Part shown: in pieces, positions 32,898 through 40,595 of the stretch
Layout of the letters: each line of letters begins with the position of its first letter
Position numbering within the stretch: position 1 is the first letter of the stretch
DNA from: Lachnospiraceae bacterium UBA7202
GTDB lineage: Bacteria > Bacillota > Clostridia > Lachnospirales > Lachnospiraceae
Assembly: GCA_002490705.1 (NCBI GenBank)
Contig: DKUO01000006.1
Span: forward strand, 2,490-56,920
Length of the DNA: 54,431 nucleotides
Direction: 5' to 3'
The notes under the pieces: generated by a model
Database searches by the model: none
What the model saw: the letters and a program-made list of their open reading frames with translations, nothing else
Told to the model about the DNA's origin: nothing
Program-made: the position numbers and the translations under genes

Positions 32898-34795
32898 CAA
32901 TTCTTACTCTTCTTCCACAGAGAGAATCGTAACAGGCAGAGAATCATCACGGCCATCAGCACAACACCGCCGATATTACCCAGATTCACAGAACCTGACA
33001 GATCCATGGTAACGCCGCATACCGCAAGGATCGCCAATAGGATACCTACCAGTCCCTCGCCCGCAATCATGCCGGCACAATACAACGTACCGTCCGTGGA
33101 CTGTCTCTCCTTCGTCTTCGCATCCACGTTCTTCCTGCCGTCCATGAACATACGGACAACGCCGCCGATCATAATGCTGGCATTCAGATAAATAGGAAGA
33201 TACAGACCGATGGCAAAGGGCATAACCGGAATCCGCAGGATTTCCAGACCGAGCGCCAGAAATACGCCCACAAATACAAGGTTCCACGGAAGCTCGCCGC
33301 CCATGATACCTTCTACGATCATCTTCATCAGGGTAGCCTGAGGAGCCGGAACCTCCGCACCGCCGTAGCCCCATGCCGCGTTCAAAAGGTAGAGCACGCC
33401 GCCGATGGCAAGGCCGGAAGCAACCACACCCACCAGTTCACCGATCTGCTGTTTCTTCGGCGTCGCTCCCAAGAGATATCCGGTCTTCAAATCCTGCGAC
33501 GTATCACCCGCAATCGCCGCAATGATACAGATCACAGAGCCGATGGCAATCGCGCCCGTCATACCTGTAATGCCGCTGTCACCGGTAGCCTTGATCGTAA
33601 TCGTCGCAATCAGAAGCGTTGCAATCGCCATACCGGAAACCGGGTTGTTCGAGCTGCCGATCAATCCCACCATACGGGAGGAAACCGTGGCAAAGAAGAA
33701 GCCAAACACTACGATAAGCAATGCGCCCAGAATCGTAACCGGAATCGCGGGAACAAGCCAGATAATCACGATCATTGCCACGATACCAATCAACACGATG
33801 CTCATAGGCAGATCCTGTGCCGTTCTCGCATCACTGGTATTCTTACTGCCCTTCATGCTCCTGATGGAGTCCCGGAACGTAGTCACAATCAAAGGGAACG
33901 ACTTGATCAGGGAAATGATACCGCCCGTGGCGATCGCGCCCGCGCCGATGTATCTCACATAGGAGCCCCAAAGCGCACCCGCGCCGCCCTCCGCATAAAG
34001 CTGTCCAATGGTTACGCCCACATCCGCAGGATACATCCAGGTATCCGCGCCAAACAGGCAGATCATCGGAATAATCACCATCCATCCAAACAGGGAACCT
34101 ACAAACATATAGGAAGCAATCTTCGGCCCTACGATGTAGCCCACACCTAAAAGCGCCGGATACACCTCCATACCGAGCTCTCCTTTAAAGGACTTAAACT
34201 CCGCCGCAATATCCGCCGGGATCAATTTAACACCATCCACAATAAATTTAAAGATTGCCGCAAGACCCATGCCGCTGAACACGGTGGACGCATTGGAGCC
34301 GCCCTCCTCGCCTGCCAGAAGCACATCCGCACAGGCCGTACCTTCCGGATAAAGTAAGGTTGCGTGTTCCTTCACGATCAGCGCATTGCGCAGCGGGATC
34401 ATAAACAGCACGCCCAAAACGCCGCCGCAGAGCGCAATCAATGTAATCTCTACCAGACTCGGCATTCCGCAGAGCCCTTCCTCCGCCCAGAGGAACAGCG
34501 CCGGCATTGTGAAAATGGCGCCTGCCGCCAGAGACTCGCCCGCAGAACCGATGGTCTGCACCATGTTACTCTCCAAAATGGAGTTTTTCTTCATGATCAC
34601 ACGGATCACACCCATGGAAATTACCGCAGCGGGTATGGAAGCCGACACCGTCATACCCACACGAAGACCCAGATATGCGTTTGCCGCACCGAACACGATG
34701 GCAAGGATCACACCCATGACAATGGATGTCACCGTAAATTCCGGCGTGATTTTTTCCGCGGGAATATATGGCTTAAATTCTTTGTTTTCTCCCAT
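32897..34795 (-). CDS. OPT family oligopeptide (or metal-chelate) transporter
   Basis: A 632-residue integral membrane protein with about 14 hydrophobic segments. The N-terminal signature is TVTSIVMGVILAIVFGAANA followed by LGLRVGMTVSASIPAAVI, typical of prokaryotic OPT proteins. Conserved GGSNASTVFSGMGLAA, the NNPVSGMAIAT segment and DTSQDLKTGYLLGATPKKQQ match the family. OPT transporters take up peptides or metal chelates by proton symport; the substrate cannot be read here. ATG 34795 follows GGAGAGAAAAG. It is first in a two-gene unit with the PqqD-like gene. Confidence 0.92.
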   Translation of the reverse strand: MGENKEFKPYIPAEKITPEFTVTSIVMGVILAIVFGAANAYLGLRVGMTVSASIPAAVISMGVIRVIMKKNSILESNMVQTIGSAGESLAAGAIFTMPALFLWAEEGLCGMPSLVEITLIALCGGVLGVLFMIPLRNALIVKEHATLLYPEGTACADVLLAGEEGGSNASTVFSGMGLAAIFKFIVDGVKLIPADIAAEFKSFKGELGMEVYPALLGVGYIVGPKIASYMFVGSLFGWMVIIPMICLFGADTWMYPADVGVTIGQLYAEGGAGALWGSYVRYIGAGAIATGGIISLIKSFPLIVTTFRDSIRSMKGSKNTSDARTAQDLPMSIVLIGIVAMIVIIWLVPAIPVTILGALLIVVFGFFFATVSSRMVGLIGSSNNPVSGMAIATLLIATITIKATGDSGITGMTGAIAIGSVICIIAAIAGDTSQDLKTGYLLGATPKKQQIGELVGVVASGLAIGGVLYLLNAAWGYGGAEVPAPQATLMKMIVEGIMGGELPWNLVFVGVFLALGLEILRIPVMPFAIGLYLPIYLNASIMIGGVVRMFMDGRKNVDAKTKERQSTDGTLYCAGMIAGEGLVGILLAILAVCGVTMDLSGSVNLGNIGGVVLMAVMILCLLRFSLWKKSKN

Positions 34796-34849
34796 CTTTT
34801 CTCTCCTTCTTTTTTATTCGAGTTTAGCCACTCTGATAATATAGATAAA

Positions 34850-34878
34850 ATTATACCGAAATTTAAACGGTTTTACAA
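34850..34878 (-). promoter_or_regulatory. OPT transporter promoter
   Basis: Minus-strand TTGTAA (34873-34878), 17 bp, TATAAT (34850-34855). It is divergent from, and 17 bp away from, the purC promoter. Confidence 0.75.
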
Positions 34879-34895
34879 GGAATTTTTGTTTCGCC

Positions 34896-34923
34896 TTGTC
34901 AATCCGTGCCACATGTGTATAAT
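34896..34923 (+). promoter_or_regulatory. purC promoter
   Basis: TTGTCA (34896-34901), 16 bp, TATAAT (34918-34923). The 65-nt leader shows no purine riboswitch or PurR-type box that I could recognise. Confidence 0.72.
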
Positions 34924-34992
34924 CTAAAGTGTACGAAAAAATATATTCCACAGATACTTATCATAGCCGCAAGGTAGAAAACGGAGGAACGC

Positions 34993-35862
34993 ATGACACC
35001 ATTAAAACCCATTAAAGAAGGAAAAGTACGCGAAATTTACGACAACGGCGACAGCCTGATCATGGTCGCTACGGACCGCATCAGCTGTTTCGATGTAATT
35101 TTGAACAATCAGGTAACCAAAAAAGGCACGGTTCTCACACAGATGTCAAAATTCTGGTTTGACATGACAGAAGACATCCTGCCCAACCACATGATTTCCG
35201 TGGATGTGAAAGACATGCCCGAATTTTTCAGACAGGAAAAGTTCGACGGCAACAGTATGCTCTGCAAAAAGCTTAACATGCTCCCTATCGAGTGTATCGT
35301 CCGGGGCTATATCACAGGCAGCGGCTGGGCCAGCTACCAGAAGGACGGCACCGTCTGCGGCATTCGCCTCCCCGAAGGCTTACGGGAATCCGACAAGCTG
35401 CCGGAACCCATCTACACCCCTTCCACCAAGGCGGAGATCGGCGATCACGACGAAAATATCTCCTACGAGCAAAGCGTTGATTATCTGGAAGCGCGTTTCC
35501 CCGGGAAGGGCGCGGAATACGCCGCAAAGCTGCGGGATTACACCATCGCCCTCTATAAAAAGTGCGCGGCGTATGCATTGACCCGCGGTATCATCATTGC
35601 GGACACCAAGTTTGAGTTCGGGTTGGACGAGAACGGCGAAATCGTCTTGGGCGACGAAATGCTCACCCCGGACAGCTCCCGTTTCTGGCCCGCCGACGGC
35701 TATGAGCCGGGACACGGCCAGCCCTCCTTCGACAAGCAGTTCGCAAGGGACTGGCTGAAAGCCAACGAAGGACATAACTGGACGTTGCCCGAGGATATTG
35801 TACAAAAGACCATTGCTAAATATTTACAGGGGTATGAACTCCTGACGGGAAAGAAACTGTAA
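34993..35862 (+). CDS. purC: Phosphoribosylaminoimidazole-succinocarboxamide (SAICAR) synthase
   Basis: A 289-residue ATP-dependent ligase that adds aspartate to CAIR in purine synthesis. It is the longer (yeast-like) form: KEGKVREIYDNGD (P-loop-like), VATDRISCFDVIL, PIECIVRGYITGSGWASYQ (SAICAR signature), the TKFEFG segment and DEMLTPDSSRFWP are all present. It is alone, away from other pur genes, with its own promoter and terminator. RBS CGGAGGAACGC precedes ATG 34993. Confidence 0.97.
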   Translation: MTPLKPIKEGKVREIYDNGDSLIMVATDRISCFDVILNNQVTKKGTVLTQMSKFWFDMTEDILPNHMISVDVKDMPEFFRQEKFDGNSMLCKKLNMLPIECIVRGYITGSGWASYQKDGTVCGIRLPEGLRESDKLPEPIYTPSTKAEIGDHDENISYEQSVDYLEARFPGKGAEYAAKLRDYTIALYKKCAAYALTRGIIIADTKFEFGLDENGEIVLGDEMLTPDSSRFWPADGYEPGHGQPSFDKQFARDWLKANEGHNWTLPEDIVQKTIAKYLQGYELLTGKKL

Positions 35863-35918
35863 GCGATTGAGCGTTCACACGCTCAATTCGGAGAATGCCC
35901 GATATTCTCCTCTCAAAA

Positions 35919-35948
35919 CGGCGCGGATCACCACCGCGCTGTTTTTTT
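35919..35948 (+). terminator. purC terminator
   Basis: GCGCGG/CCGCGC hairpin (35921-35939) followed by seven T. Two further hairpins lie just upstream: TTGAGCG/CGCTCAA (near 35867-35886) and GGAGAAT/ATATTCTCC (near 35890-35910). Confidence 0.85.
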
Positions 35949-35969
35949 GCACAAATATAAAAAAGCACA

Positions 35970-35998
35970 TTGACATTCTGATATCAAAATGATATCAT
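35970..35998 (+). promoter_or_regulatory. Promoter of the SPFH-RHH operon
   Basis: TTGACA (35970-35975), 17 bp, TATCAT (35993-35998). The spacer and -10 contain a phased repeat array (35979-36008), so binding of a regulator there would block RNA polymerase directly. Confidence 0.8.
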
Positions 35999-36008
35999 CA
36001 AAATATCA
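35979..36008 (+). repeat. Operator-like repeats with 11-bp period in the SPFH promoter
   Basis: TGATATCA occurs at 35979-35986 and 35990-35997, and the half-match AAATATCA at 36001-36008: three sites exactly 11 bp apart, i.e. on the same face of the helix. The first two are perfect 8-bp palindromes. One lies in the promoter spacer and one overlaps the -10. A ribbon-helix-helix protein is encoded in the same operon and is an obvious candidate ligand; that is inference. Confidence 0.8.
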
Positions 36009-36098
36009 AAAGCGTCATTGCAAATTTCCAACATGGTAAAATGATGCCAATGGCGCAAACCAGCAGGATAACCTGCTTTACAGAAAGGACAAAATATC

Positions 36099-37127
36099 AT
36101 GGATGAAAAAGTATTAAACAAAAGTAAAAACGGTATGGCAATGCTGCTGCTTACGCTCTTGCTTTATGCAGTGGCGATTGCGGCGATGATTATCGGCGGA
36201 TCAGGCTCGCAAAGCCCTTGGGGAATCGCACTTTTTGTGATCGGCTTTGTCTATGCGCTCACCGGCTGGATTCTCTTCTGCGGGCTCAAGGTACTGCGTC
36301 CCCAGGAAGCGTTGGTATTGACCCTGTTCGGCAAATATATTGGCACCCTAAAGGAGGAAGGCTTCTACTGGGTAAACCCCTTCTGTACTGCTTTTAACCC
36401 CGCCGCAAAGACAAAGCTGAAACAGAGCGGCGATGTGGACGGATCTGCCGGCGGTCTCCTCCAGCTTTCAGCAGGCAGCCAGGGGGCAAGCGCACAAGTA
36501 TCTGCGGGCGACAACAAAAAAATCTCCTTAAAGATCATGACATTAAATAACAGCCGTCAGAAAATCAACGACTGTCTGGGTAACCCGGTCGAGATCGGCA
36601 TCGCCGTGATGTGGCGGGTGACAGACACGGCAAAGGCCGTTTTCAACGTGGATAACTACAAGGAGTATCTCTCCTTACAGTGCGACAGCGCCCTCAGAAA
36701 CATTGTACGCCTCTATCCCTACGATGTGGCGGAGAACGTGGACACCACCGGCGACGGACAGGCGGATGAGGGAAGCCTTCGCGGTTCCAGTGAGGTCGTG
36801 GCAGAGCGGATCCGCAAAGAAATCCAGAGCAAGGTAGACAAAGCCGGCCTTGAGATTATCGAGGCACGCATCACCTATCTTGCCTACGCGCCTGAAATAG
36901 CAGCTGTTATGTTACAGAGACAGCAGGCTTCGGCCATCATCGACGCGCGAAAAATGATCGTGGACGGCGCGGTCGGCATGGTGGAAATGGCGTTAGACCG
37001 CCTCTCCGAAAAGCAGGTAGTCGAACTGGACGAGGAGCGCAAGGCGGCTATGGTATCGAATCTTCTCGTAGTGCTGTGCGGCAATCGGGATGCCCAGCCC
37101 ATTGTCAATTCCGGCAGCCTCTATTAA
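36099..37127 (+). CDS. SPFH/Band 7 domain membrane protein
   Basis: A 342-residue protein with two N-terminal membrane helices (about 13-35 and 42-62) and an SPFH (stomatin/prohibitin/flotillin/HflK) domain: VLRPQEALVLTLFGKYIG, GFYWVNPF, then VEIGIAVMWRVTDTAKAVF. A Gly/Ser/Ala-rich insert of about 30 residues (SAGGLLQLSAGSQGAS) interrupts the domain near residues 110-140. SPFH proteins form membrane-associated oligomers that organise proteases or lipid domains. RBS AGAAAGGAC precedes ATG 36099. The downstream RHH gene begins on the base after its stop. Confidence 0.9.
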   Translation: MDEKVLNKSKNGMAMLLLTLLLYAVAIAAMIIGGSGSQSPWGIALFVIGFVYALTGWILFCGLKVLRPQEALVLTLFGKYIGTLKEEGFYWVNPFCTAFNPAAKTKLKQSGDVDGSAGGLLQLSAGSQGASAQVSAGDNKKISLKIMTLNNSRQKINDCLGNPVEIGIAVMWRVTDTAKAVFNVDNYKEYLSLQCDSALRNIVRLYPYDVAENVDTTGDGQADEGSLRGSSEVVAERIRKEIQSKVDKAGLEIIEARITYLAYAPEIAAVMLQRQQASAIIDARKMIVDGAVGMVEMALDRLSEKQVVELDEERKAAMVSNLLVVLCGNRDAQPIVNSGSLY

Positions 37128-37328
37128 ATGGCGGATACCGGGAAAAAACAGGTTCCGCTCCGCCTGTCAGCCAAACTCTATGACGCCATCGCAGCCTGGG
37201 CAGAGGATGATTTTCGATCTGTGAATGGCCAGATAGAGTATCTGCTGACGGAATGCGTCCGCCAGAGAAAGAAAAACGGGTCGCCCGTTCCCCATGAACT
37301 GGACGTCCCGCCAGAGCTTGACATTTAG
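37128..37328 (+). CDS. Arc-like ribbon-helix-helix DNA-binding protein
   Basis: A 66-residue protein. Residues 7-48 (KQVPLRLSAKLYDAIAAW then SVNGQIEYLLTECVRQR) fit the Arc/MetJ ribbon-helix-helix pattern: an alternating beta strand, then two helices with N-Q-I-E-Y-L. The rest is a short Pro-rich tail. The ATG immediately follows the SPFH stop, so it is translated by coupling. As a dimeric RHH it would recognise short repeated operator boxes such as those in the promoter of its own operon. A convergent terminator follows. Confidence 0.78.
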   Translation: MADTGKKQVPLRLSAKLYDAIAAWAEDDFRSVNGQIEYLLTECVRQRKKNGSPVPHELDVPPELDI

Positions 37329-37332
37329 GTAA

Positions 37333-37372
37333 AAGAAGACCCGGCATACACTGTCGGGTCTTCTTAATGTCA
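37333..37372 (+). terminator. Convergent terminator between the RHH and DUF5722 genes
   Basis: AAGAAGACCCG (37333-37343) pairs perfectly with CGGGTCTTCTT (37355-37365), an 11-bp stem usable on both strands. Confidence 0.82.
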
Positions 37373-37381
37373 TGTGTTATT

Positions 37382-39028
37382 TTATTGTACCACGCCGTCG
37401 CCGCCTCTGGTCCAGACAATATTCTCACTGATCATCTCGTCGATATCCATACCAATGATCTCCGATGCACGCGCCTTGGCCACGCCCTCGTCTGCTGTAC
37501 CCAGACTCTTGTAAATATCGTAGGCCGGCTTATGGCTGCCGTCCAGATTGGTAATGCCCAGATTCAGCTTACTCTCCATCTCATGCGCATCGTCCTTCAG
37601 ACGGAAGAGCATGAACGCATCCACATCCGGCAATGTCGCCGCTTTCAGATAACCGTAAGCCACCGATGCCTCCTGCTTATCATCCCCGAAATAAGAGGTA
37701 TAGCCAACCTCCGCCAGAGAAATGCTGCGAACTTCCCCTGTCGGGCTTAGGAATTTAGGTTGGTGCATATAGTCAATCAGCACATCAATATTCTGCATCG
37801 TGATGTAGGGCGTTGAAACATTCTGCTTCACCCAGACCGCCGGCCCGTTCCACGCATAGGGATCATAGAGGGGCGAGTTGTACGGATGGTAGGAAAGTCC
37901 CCAGTCAATATTGCCTTCCCGATTGATATAGTAATTAAACTGATCGAGATACTCCTTCGCAAGGAAACTGCCGGGATTTGACTTCCGTCCCCACTCCTGG
38001 TCAATGGAATTATAAATCTGTACGTTGGCATTCATCGCCTTCATTTCATTGTACACAATACGGAACGCCTTGACATAGGCATTCACGTTCACATCCAGAG
38101 AAGTGGAATCCATATACCACCAGGAGGTTCTGGCATTGACCTCGTTGCCCACAATCCAGTTATCAATCTGACCGTTGCCGGTGGCGCCTGAATACCGCTG
38201 TCCCAGAAAAGCGCCCACCGCTTTCAGGTGCTCCACACCCTCTTCCTCTTCCACATTCAGCGCATAGCTGGGGCATTCCTCCCCCTCTCTCGCCAGAGGA
38301 TGCACTAGATCCTGAGAACCTTCCGTTCCTCCCCTGTTCAGGATTACCATGGTCACCTGTATCCCCTGTTCGTTAAAGCCCTTCACCATCTGATCATAGT
38401 GGGTCATTCTGCCATTGCTGAAATAGTAGGTCCGCCCGTTATAATCAAAGGAAACCGTACCCGAATCGCCGGGCGCCGCACAAACCTCATCCAGATAAAG
38501 ATTGTAGACCACCTGCTGTATCCCCAGATCCTTGAGCTCGCCTGTGGCAATCGCGGATACCTCCGGCAGAAGCCCTTTGATTCCTCTATGCATCCGCCCA
38601 GTCGTAAACGCAGCATTCGCCTCCGGGTTCGTGATATAATGCTCATCGCTGACCTGAACCATCTGGCCGTCACGCTTCACAGCCACCAGAAACTTACGGC
38701 TTAAATTGGAGTCCGCCGTATTGTAGTTCAGCGGAAAAGTCGCTGTCACGGAGGATCCGGCATCCACAGTGGCTACCACCGTTCCCACCGGTCCGTCCTG
38801 ATAAACCTCATTTGCGTAGATATAATATTTCCCGTCGTCGCCGGAAGGAACGCTGCCCGCCTTCAACGTACAGGAGACATTTTCTCCCGAAATCTGACAG
38901 GAACTGATCGACACCGGACGGCCCGCCGCCTGCACACGGCTTCCGCCGATCATAACTGACGCAGTCAATATGAACAAGGCCGCAAGACCTTTCCAACGTT
39001 TTGTAATTCCTCTTTTGCACGCTCTCAT
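37382..39028 (-). CDS. Secreted DUF5722 protein, glycoside-hydrolase-like
   Basis: A 548-residue exported protein. An N-terminal signal (KRGITKRWKGLAALF, hydrophobic run, cleavage near VQAAG) leads to a beta-sandwich-like region (about 35-135) and then a TIM-barrel-like domain with DNWIVGNEVNARTSW, DWGLSYHPYN and SISLAEVGYTSYFG. The last two contain His and Glu where glycoside hydrolases of the clan A type have catalytic acids (the NE of GNEV and the E of LAEVGY). I assign DUF5722 from memory; the substrate is unknown. The start 39028 has AGGAG 8 nt before it; the upstream frame extension is not supported. Confidence 0.8.
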   Translation of the reverse strand: MRACKRGITKRWKGLAALFILTASVMIGGSRVQAAGRPVSISSCQISGENVSCTLKAGSVPSGDDGKYYIYANEVYQDGPVGTVVATVDAGSSVTATFPLNYNTADSNLSRKFLVAVKRDGQMVQVSDEHYITNPEANAAFTTGRMHRGIKGLLPEVSAIATGELKDLGIQQVVYNLYLDEVCAAPGDSGTVSFDYNGRTYYFSNGRMTHYDQMVKGFNEQGIQVTMVILNRGGTEGSQDLVHPLAREGEECPSYALNVEEEEGVEHLKAVGAFLGQRYSGATGNGQIDNWIVGNEVNARTSWWYMDSTSLDVNVNAYVKAFRIVYNEMKAMNANVQIYNSIDQEWGRKSNPGSFLAKEYLDQFNYYINREGNIDWGLSYHPYNSPLYDPYAWNGPAVWVKQNVSTPYITMQNIDVLIDYMHQPKFLSPTGEVRSISLAEVGYTSYFGDDKQEASVAYGYLKAATLPDVDAFMLFRLKDDAHEMESKLNLGITNLDGSHKPAYDIYKSLGTADEGVAKARASEIIGMDIDEMISENIVWTRGGDGVVQ

Positions 39029-39065
39029 CTGTTTTCTCCTAACCTCTTTTTTAACAATCACGATT

Positions 39066-39094
39066 ATTTTACCATCGAATGGGCAATCGTGCAA
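39066..39094 (-). promoter_or_regulatory. Promoter of the DUF5722 gene
   Basis: Minus-strand TTGCAC (39089-39094), 17 bp, TAAAAT (39066-39071), with extended TGG, in the gap after trpB2. Confidence 0.7.
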
Positions 39095-39139
39095 TCATTG
39101 TCAGAAATCCTATTTCTTAAATTTTCATGTACCCCGCGA

Positions 39140-40519
39140 TTACAGACCCTTCACATCGGGAAGCCCCGCAAAGCCTTTCGCCAGATCCTCGTCAGTGGGG
39201 ATGTAATCCGTCATCTGACCGTCATGGAACTTTCCGTAAGCCACCATATCAAAGTATCCTGTGCCGGTCAGGCCAAAGACAATGGTCTTCTCCTCCCCGG
39301 TCTCCTTGCACTTCATGGCTTCATCGATCGCTACCCGGATGGCATGAGCGCTCTCCGGTGCAGGAAGAATGCCCTCCACTCTCGCGAACTCCTCCGCCGC
39401 CTGAAACACCGCCGTCTGCTCCACGCTGGTCGCCTCGATCAGACCATCGTCATACAGCTGCGACACAACGGAACTCATCCCATGATAACGGAGTCCTCCC
39501 GCATGATTCGGCGCAGGCATAAAGCCGCTTCCCAAAGTATACATCTTAGCAAGCGGACAGACCTTACCCGTATCGCAGAAATCATACACAAATTTTCCTC
39601 TGGTCAGGCTGGGACAGGACGCTGGCTCTACCGCTATAATCCGATAATCGGCCTCACCGCGCAGTTTTTCTCCCGCAAAGGGCGAAATCAGGCCGCCCAG
39701 ATTGGAGCCGCCGCCCGCACAGCCGATAATCATATCCGGCTTGATATCGTATTTCTTAAGCGCCGCCTTCGTCTCCTCGCCGATGATGGACTGATGCAGC
39801 AGCACCTGTGACAACACGCTTCCCAACACATACCGGTAGCCTTCCCTGCTTCCCGCTGCCTCCACCGCTTCGGAAATGGCACAGCCAAGGCTTCCTCCCG
39901 TTCCCGGGAATTCCGCAAGGATCTTTCGGCCCACCGCTGTCGTATCGGAGGGCGACGGCGTCACCTGCGCGCCGTAGGTGCGCATCACTTCCCGCCGGAA
40001 GGGTTTCTGTTCATAGGACACCTTTACCATATATACATGACAATCTAGGTCAAAATAGGAACAGGCCATGGAGAGTGCAGTGCCCCACTGACCCGCACCG
40101 GTCTCCGTGGTGACGCCCTTCAGTCCCTGCTGTTTCGCGTAGTACGCCTGTGCAATCGCGGAATTCAGCTTATGACTTCCGCTGGTGTTGTTTCCCTCAA
40201 ACTTATAATAGATTTTCGCCGGCGTATCCAGCTTCTTTTCCAGACAGTAGGCGCGCACAAGCGGGGACGGACGGTACATCTTATAAAAGTCCAGAATCTC
40301 CTGCGGAATGTCAATATACGCATCCGTGTCATTTAACTCCTGTCTGACAAGTTCATCACAAAACACGCCGCGCAGTTCCTCAAAGGTCATGGGCTCTAAC
40401 GTCCCCGGATTCAGCAGCGGCGCCGGTTTATTTTTCATATCGGCGCGGACATTATACCACTGCTTCGGCATCTCCTCTTCTTCCAGATAAATCTTATAGG
40501 GTATCGCTTTTTCTGACAT
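39140..40519 (-). CDS. trpB2: TrpB2-type tryptophan synthase beta chain
   Basis: A 459-residue PLP enzyme of the TrpB2 (TIGR01415-like) branch, longer than TrpB1 and usually not partnered with TrpA. The PLP lysine is in GSHKLNSA, the phosphate loop is CAGGGSNLGG, and ETGAGQWGTALSMA is the conserved substrate loop. TrpB2 makes tryptophan from indole and serine, and may salvage free indole. No other trp gene is nearby, in keeping with the branch. RBS GGAGAGAGGAATC precedes ATG 40519. It follows the chemoreceptor gene, separated by a terminator. Confidence 0.93.
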   Translation of the reverse strand: MSEKAIPYKIYLEEEEMPKQWYNVRADMKNKPAPLLNPGTLEPMTFEELRGVFCDELVRQELNDTDAYIDIPQEILDFYKMYRPSPLVRAYCLEKKLDTPAKIYYKFEGNNTSGSHKLNSAIAQAYYAKQQGLKGVTTETGAGQWGTALSMACSYFDLDCHVYMVKVSYEQKPFRREVMRTYGAQVTPSPSDTTAVGRKILAEFPGTGGSLGCAISEAVEAAGSREGYRYVLGSVLSQVLLHQSIIGEETKAALKKYDIKPDMIIGCAGGGSNLGGLISPFAGEKLRGEADYRIIAVEPASCPSLTRGKFVYDFCDTGKVCPLAKMYTLGSGFMPAPNHAGGLRYHGMSSVVSQLYDDGLIEATSVEQTAVFQAAEEFARVEGILPAPESAHAIRVAIDEAMKCKETGEEKTIVFGLTGTGYFDMVAYGKFHDGQMTDYIPTDEDLAKGFAGLPDVKGL

Positions 40520-40540
40520 GATTCCTCTCTCCTGTTTCTT

Positions 40541-40581
40541 CTAAAAACTAACGCGGAGAATGCCGTTTTCTGGCATTCTCC
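40541..40581 (-). terminator. Terminator of the chemoreceptor gene
   Basis: GGAGAATGCC (40555-40564) pairs perfectly with GGCATTCTCC (40572-40581). On the minus strand it is followed by GCGTTAGTTTTTAG. A closely similar GGAGAATGCC half occurs after purC. Confidence 0.82.
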
Positions 40582-40595
40582 TGCATGAATATTTC

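Noticed and set aside
32544..34795. RiPP biosynthesis cluster around the PqqD-like gene
   Set aside because: No radical SAM protein, cyclodehydratase, protease or convincing precursor peptide nearby.
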